Shown here: piece by piece, positions 6,852 through 9,909 of the stretch
Layout: every line of letters begins with the position of its first letter
Numbering within the stretch: position 1 is the stretch's first letter
NCBI GenBank assembly: GCA_014379045.1
Contig: JACMMK010000408.1
Location: 1-9,909 of the forward strand
DNA length: 9,909 nucleotides
Direction of reading: 5' to 3'
Source of the DNA: Burkholderiales bacterium
Lineage (GTDB): Bacteria > Pseudomonadota > Gammaproteobacteria > Burkholderiales > CAIKXV01
Notes under the pieces: model-generated
The model's input: the letters and a program-made list of their open reading frames with translations, nothing else
What the model was told of the DNA's origin: nothing
Databases searched by the model: none
Position numbers and translations under genes: made by a program

Positions 6852-6924
6852 CATCGATGCGCTCGACGCCAGCCAGCGCGTCACACGCAAAACTCCTGCC
6901 CTGAAACCGCGTCTTTCATCGATG
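6852..6924. repeat. Pair of CATCGATG palindromes bracketing the -24/-12 element
   Basis: CATCGATG occurs at 6852-6859 and 6917-6924, 65 bp apart, on either side of the sigma-54-like promoter. The flanking bases are also similar (CATCGATGCGCTCGACGC and CATCGATGCTGCGAGACGC). An octamer pair may be chance in this GC-rich DNA. If real, it would be a binding site pair around the promoter. Confidence 0.25.
6886..6901 (-). promoter_or_regulatory. Sigma-54-type (-24/-12) promoter for the PEP-CTERM gene
   Basis: On the minus strand the bases read GGGCAGGAGTTTTGCG. Compared with the RpoN consensus TGGCAC-N5-TTGCA, the invariant GG (6899-6900) and GC (6887-6888) are exactly 10 bp apart, and the CA and TT beside them also match. 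The first T, the C after CA and the last A do not match. Transcription would start near 6875, giving a leader of about 100 bases before the ATG at 6774. PEP-CTERM genes are known to be under RpoN and the PrsK/PrsR two-component system in some Betaproteobacteria such as Zoogloea, which supports the reading. Confidence 0.5.
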
Positions 6925-6978
6925 CTGCGAGACGCACCAGTGATACCGAGGGTAGCGCTGCACATTTCAGGCAAGGTT

Positions 6979-6992
6979 ACGCTTGCAAGCGT
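6979..6992. promoter_or_regulatory. 14-bp perfect palindrome, candidate enhancer-binding site
   Basis: ACGCTTGCAAGCGT is self-complementary over all 14 bases. It is centred about 85 bp upstream of the -24 GG of the sigma-54-like promoter, roughly 110 bp before the predicted transcription start, the usual distance for a site bound by an NtrC-type activator. It lies in the 294-bp gap (6775-7068) between the DUF1330 and PEP-CTERM genes, which otherwise holds no gene I can support. It could instead be a hairpin ending the DUF1330 transcript, since it begins 77 bp after that stop codon, but no T-run follows. Confidence 0.45.
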
Positions 6993-7068
6993 CGATAGCC
7001 CTCCGTCGCCGGCGCGAGCCGTTGTCGAGGCCGGATGTTCTTCAGACCTGATCGCTACCTGGTGTGCT

Positions 7069-7362
7069 TCAGGCGAGCGCCTCAACGATGCGGATTTCGC
7101 GCTCGATCCCGTCGCCGAGAACCGCAAGGGCGGCCTGATACCCGGCGCTGTCGTGAGCGGCGATCGCCTGTTCGACGCTGTCGAACTCGATCATCACGAC
7201 GCGCTGCGGCAATCCCTGCTCGTACACCTTGGCGGGGGCACCACGGACGATGAAGCGGCCCCCTGCCTCGAGGATTGCCGGCGGCGCGAGTTTCGCATAC
7301 GCGGCAAACGTTTCCTGATTCTTGATCGAACGATAGAACGCGATCCAATACGCTTTGGCCAT
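7069..7362 (-). CDS. DUF1330 domain-containing protein
   Basis: This small cytoplasmic protein of 97 residues spans the whole DUF1330 family length. It starts MAKAYWIAFYRSIKN and has the family core ILEAGGRFIVRGAPAKVYEQG (about 30-50), RVVMIEFDSVEQAIAAHDSAGYQAAL (about 54-79) and a closing IRIVEAL. The family has a ferredoxin-like dimeric alpha/beta-barrel fold related to small monooxygenases and isomerases; its reactions are mostly unknown. GGAGAG lies about 8 bases before the ATG. It begins 23 bp after the stop of the class V PLP enzyme gene, so it is probably the last gene of that operon. No cofactor motif is visible, and no function is assigned. Confidence 0.9.
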   Translation of the reverse strand: MAKAYWIAFYRSIKNQETFAAYAKLAPPAILEAGGRFIVRGAPAKVYEQGLPQRVVMIEFDSVEQAIAAHDSAGYQAALAVLGDGIEREIRIVEALA

Positions 7363-7385
7363 GCCGTCTCTCCGGTGGGGTGAAT

Positions 7386-8540
7386 TCAGTGGTGGGCTGC
7401 GCGCAGTTCTGCGAGCGCTGTCATCAATACGTCGAGATCACGCTCGTCGTTGTAGAACGATACCGACGCACGCAGCTTGTCGTCCTTCACATTGACGACG
7501 ATGCCGCGCTCGCGCAGCCGCTGCTGCAGCCCCGCGGCGTCGGGTACGAGCATGTTCACGATATGGCAGCGTTGCGCCCAGTCACGCGAGGTCTGGGTTT
7601 CGATGCCGGCGCGCGCAACGCGCTCGAGCAGCGACTCGGTGAGTTCCCGTACCCGTTGCTCGATCGCCGGCAGGCCGATCGACAGCAGGAACTCCGCCGA
7701 GCGGCGCAGCACCCACAAGCCCAGGAAGTTCGGATTGCCGGCCTCGAACCGGTGCTGTTCGACGACATAGTCGAACTGTCCGATGTCGGCCCCGCGGACG
7801 ATCCCGGGCGCGCGCACGAACTCGGTGCGGGCCTGCGCGATCAACGCCTCGCGGCACCAGACGACGCCGGTGCCGGTCAGGCCCTGCAGACTCTTGTGCG
7901 CACCGATCGCGATGAAATCAGCGCCGAGCGAATCGATGCGACGCGCGAGCAGGCCGGCACCCTGCACGGCGTCGAGCACGAGCCGGATGTCGCGCGTGCG
8001 ACATTCCTCCGCGAGCGCATCGATGTCGATGCGCCAGCCATTGGCGTAGGTGACGTAGGCGGTCGACACGAGCCGCGTGCGCCGATCGATGCGCTCGAGA
8101 TACGCCTCGATCGGCATGCGCCCGCCGCGGTTCGCGACCTTGCGGATCTCGACGCCCTTGTTCTCCCAGTGCTGCCACACCCAGAGGTTGACGACGTGCT
8201 CCATGTCGGTCAGCACGATGTTGTCGCCCGCACGCAGATCGAACGCGTGCGCCGCGATCGCGAGCCCCTCGGCGGTGTTGCGGGTGAACGCGATCGTGTC
8301 GGACTTCGCACCGAGCAGTTCCCCCATCAGCGCGCGCGTGGCGCCCACGTTGGCGCTGTTCCACGCCTGGGCACCGGCGTCCTCGTAGATGTCGCGGGTG
8401 AACTCGTGCATCGCGCGCTCGGCGCAGCGCGCGAGCGGGGTCTTGCGCGCGGCATCGAGGTACGTCCACCGCTCGAGCGTCGGGAACTCCCGGCGCAACG
8501 CGGTCCAGTCGGGGTTCAGACGGGGAGCGGGGGCATTCAC
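7386..8540 (-). CDS. Class V aminotransferase-fold PLP-dependent enzyme
   Basis: This 384-residue cytoplasmic enzyme has the fold of cysteine desulfurases and isopenicillin N epimerase. The PLP site is clear: TRNTAEGL (86-93, phosphate binding), D190 and Q193 in VLDAVQGAG, and the Schiff-base lysine K216 in IGAHKSLQG. RFEAGNPNFLG (264-274) and RASVSFYND (357-365) are also family blocks. The catalytic cysteine of NifS/SufS/CsdA is missing: the matching region runs GIVVNVKDDKLRASVSFYN with no Cys, so sulfur transfer by the desulfurase route is unlikely. The start is GTG at 8538-8540, with AGAGGAA 7 bases upstream. The frame stays open to an ATG at 8852, but that part overlaps the aldehyde dehydrogenase gene and is not protein-like. 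It sits 77 bp after the aldehyde dehydrogenase stop and 23 bp before the DUF1330 gene. The actual reaction (lyase, epimerase or transaminase) is unknown. Confidence 0.92.
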   Translation of the reverse strand: MNAPAPRLNPDWTALRREFPTLERWTYLDAARKTPLARCAERAMHEFTRDIYEDAGAQAWNSANVGATRALMGELLGAKSDTIAFTRNTAEGLAIAAHAFDLRAGDNIVLTDMEHVVNLWVWQHWENKGVEIRKVANRGGRMPIEAYLERIDRRTRLVSTAYVTYANGWRIDIDALAEECRTRDIRLVLDAVQGAGLLARRIDSLGADFIAIGAHKSLQGLTGTGVVWCREALIAQARTEFVRAPGIVRGADIGQFDYVVEQHRFEAGNPNFLGLWVLRRSAEFLLSIGLPAIEQRVRELTESLLERVARAGIETQTSRDWAQRCHIVNMLVPDAAGLQQRLRERGIVVNVKDDKLRASVSFYNDERDLDVLMTALAELRAAHH

Positions 8541-8547
8541 GGCGGCG

Positions 8548-8554
8548 TTCCTCT
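8548..8554 (-). promoter_or_regulatory. Ribosome binding site for the GTG start of the class V PLP enzyme
   Basis: On the minus strand this is AGAGGAA, 7 bases before GTG at 8538-8540. No in-frame ATG lies nearby, and the nearest upstream one (8852) is inside the preceding gene. This site therefore decides the start. Confidence 0.65.
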
Positions 8555-8617
8555 GGCTGGGCGATCGAGCGTGATCATGCCATGACGCGCGCGCCGACGC
8601 CGGCCGCAGTGCGCGCT

Positions 8618-9909
8618 TCAGCCCTGCCCGTGGCGGCGCCAGTGTTCGCCGAAGATGTTGTCCAGCGTCGGTTCGCGCGGGTCGATCGTGCGCACGATCC
8701 GGGTCGTGTTCATGAAATGGCGATAGTTCAGATTCTCCGAAAACCCGTTGCGCCCCCAGGTGCCGCAGCCCATGGTCAGCGAGAACGGCAACCCGTTGTC
8801 GAAGCTGCCACCGTTGGCGATCGCATGCGCCTGGTTCACGATCACCCGGCACACGGTCATTTCGAGACCGAGGCGTCTGACGCGCGCCTCATCCGTTGTA
8901 TGGATGCCGCACGAGTGGCCGTTGCCCATGTACGCATAGAGGTCGCGCAGCAGCGCGAACGCATGCTCGAAGTCGCGCGCGCGGTAGACGGTGAGCACCG
9001 GTGACAACTTCTCGCCCGAGAACGGATGCGCAGCGCCCGTACCGGATTCCGCGACCATCAGGCAGGACGCACGCGCGAGCGCCGGTCGCGACAGGTCGGC
9101 GACGTCGCAGATGCGCGCGACCGACTGCGCGGTGACCGTCGGCGAGAGATGACCGTCGGGAAACATCGTGCGCGCGAGCGTCGCTTTCTCGTCCGCCGAC
9201 AACATCACCGCCCCCTCGGCTTCGAGCGCGCGTAGCATCGCGTCGTGAACGGCATCGACGATGATCACGCTGTTCTCCGACGAACAGCTCGTCGCATTGT
9301 CGAAGACCTTCGAGCGCAGGATCTTCGCGGCCGCGTCGGTCAGATCGGCCGTCTCGTCGACGATCACCGCGACATTGCCTGCGCCGACGCCGAGCGCCGG
9401 CGTGCCGCTCGAATAACCGGCGCGTACGTTGGCCTGCGACCCGGTCACCACGACCAGGTCGCATTGGCGCATCAATTCGCGCGAGAGCGCCTTGGTGACC
9501 GGCTGCGGCAGCATCTGCACGAGGTCGCGTGGCGCACCCACGGTATCGAGCGCCGCATGCATGTACTCGAGCAGCAACGCGGCGGTCGACATGCCCTTCG
9601 GAGACGGCGACAGGACGATGGCGTTGCCGCACTTCAACGCATTGATGATGTTGTTGGCAGGTGTGGCGCCTGGATTGGTCGACGGCACCACGGCGCACAC
9701 CACCCCGACCGGGCGGGCGATCTCGGTGATCCCCAGCGCGGGTAACTCGGCGATGACGCCGGTCGAGATCGCGCCCTGCAGGTCGCGCAGCAACCCGAGC
9801 GTCTTGCGGTGGTTCTTGACCACCTTGTCCTCGACGCGGCCGAGGTTCGTGTCGCGCACCGCGAGCTCGGCGAGCCGGCGGTTGCGCGTCGGCTCGATGA
9901 TCGCCCAGC
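8618..9909 (-). CDS. CoA-acylating aldehyde dehydrogenase, N-terminus outside window
   Basis: This NAD(P)-dependent aldehyde dehydrogenase is of the acylating type (EutE, AdhE N-domain, sulfoacetaldehyde dehydrogenase SauS), which converts an aldehyde and CoA to an acyl-CoA in the cytoplasm. The frame is open to the right edge. Before the GTG at 9859 it still reads family-like sequence (TRNRRLAELAVRDTNLGRVEDKVVKNH), so 429 residues are visible and perhaps 40-60 are missing. Hallmarks are PVGVVCAVVPSTNPG, NALKCGNAIVLSPSPKG, VTGSQANVRAGYSSGTPALG, GAGNVAVIVD and the catalytic Cys in FDNATSCSSEN (codon 9284-9286). The C-terminus has GTWGRNGFSENLNYRHFMNTTRI, typical of acylating members. The SCSSEN block resembles SauS-type proteins more than EutE as I recall them, but the substrate needs testing. 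It is probably first, or early, in an operon with the class V enzyme and DUF1330 genes. Confidence 0.92.
   Translation of the reverse strand, partial: WAIIEPTRNRRLAELAVRDTNLGRVEDKVVKNHRKTLGLLRDLQGAISTGVIAELPALGITEIARPVGVVCAVVPSTNPGATPANNIINALKCGNAIVLSPSPKGMSTAALLLEYMHAALDTVGAPRDLVQMLPQPVTKALSRELMRQCDLVVVTGSQANVRAGYSSGTPALGVGAGNVAVIVDETADLTDAAAKILRSKVFDNATSCSSENSVIIVDAVHDAMLRALEAEGAVMLSADEKATLARTMFPDGHLSPTVTAQSVARICDVADLSRPALARASCLMVAESGTGAAHPFSGEKLSPVLTVYRARDFEHAFALLRDLYAYMGNGHSCGIHTTDEARVRRLGLEMTVCRVIVNQAHAIANGGSFDNGLPFSLTMGCGTWGRNGFSENLNYRHFMNTTRIVRTIDPREPTLDNIFGEHWRRHGQG

Noticed and set aside
6922..7383. 153-codon plus-strand frame over the DUF1330 gene and the gap next to it
   Set aside because: It is antisense to DUF1330 over most of its length and has no family signature or ribosome binding site.
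7380..8585. 401-codon plus-strand open frame opposite the class V PLP enzyme gene
   Set aside because: It is a mirror frame of a well-supported gene, with Arg/Asp/Ala-rich low-information sequence and no family match.
8541..8852. N-terminal extension of the class V enzyme to an ATG at 8852
   Set aside because: It overlaps the aldehyde dehydrogenase coding region in another frame and gives no homologous sequence; a GTG with a good ribosome binding site lies at 8540.

Overview
The window is high-GC bacterial DNA, tightly packed with eight protein genes. It looks like a betaproteobacterial (Burkholderiales-type) chromosome. Two features point there: three tripartite-tricarboxylate-type periplasmic receptors of the Bug family lie within 4.6 kb, an expansion typical of Bordetella, Cupriavidus and relatives, and there is a PEP-CTERM exported protein, typical of exopolysaccharide-making environmental Betaproteobacteria. 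The genus cannot be read from this sequence. I saw no rRNA, tRNA, CRISPR array, insertion sequence or integrase.

Left part (1-5784). A 5'-truncated Bug receptor gene (+) runs tail to tail, one base apart, into a second Bug receptor gene (-). Upstream of that on the same strand lies a cytoplasmic imidazolonepropionase-like amidohydrolase with a complete set of metal ligands. A 185-bp divergent intergenic region carries a perfect 16-bp palindrome. On its other side a third Bug receptor gene (+) is followed 3 bp later by a CobW/G3E-family GTPase with a CxCC metal motif and a His-rich loop. My reading is a possible uptake-and-hydrolysis module: periplasmic receptors bind a small carboxylated or amide compound, the metal-dependent amidohydrolase cleaves one in the cytoplasm, and the GTPase may supply metal. 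The substrate is unknown, and no TctA/TctB membrane subunits are present.

Middle part (5785-7068). A hairpin-containing 93-bp gap separates the GTPase gene from a convergent gene for a secreted DUF4394 protein with a variant PEP-CTERM sorting tail (PVP instead of PEP). Its upstream region holds a good sigma-54 (-24/-12) promoter candidate and, about 85 bp further upstream, a perfect 14-bp palindrome at the usual distance for an enhancer-binding activator. This fits the known RpoN/PrsK-PrsR control of PEP-CTERM genes and is the most informative regulatory feature here.

Right part (7069-9909). Three minus-strand genes form a probable operon: a CoA-acylating aldehyde dehydrogenase (its N-terminus lies beyond the window), a class V aminotransferase-fold PLP enzyme that starts at GTG and lacks the desulfurase cysteine, and a small DUF1330 protein. 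They suggest catabolism of an amino or sulfonated C2-type compound through an aldehyde to an acyl-CoA, but the substrate is inferred only.
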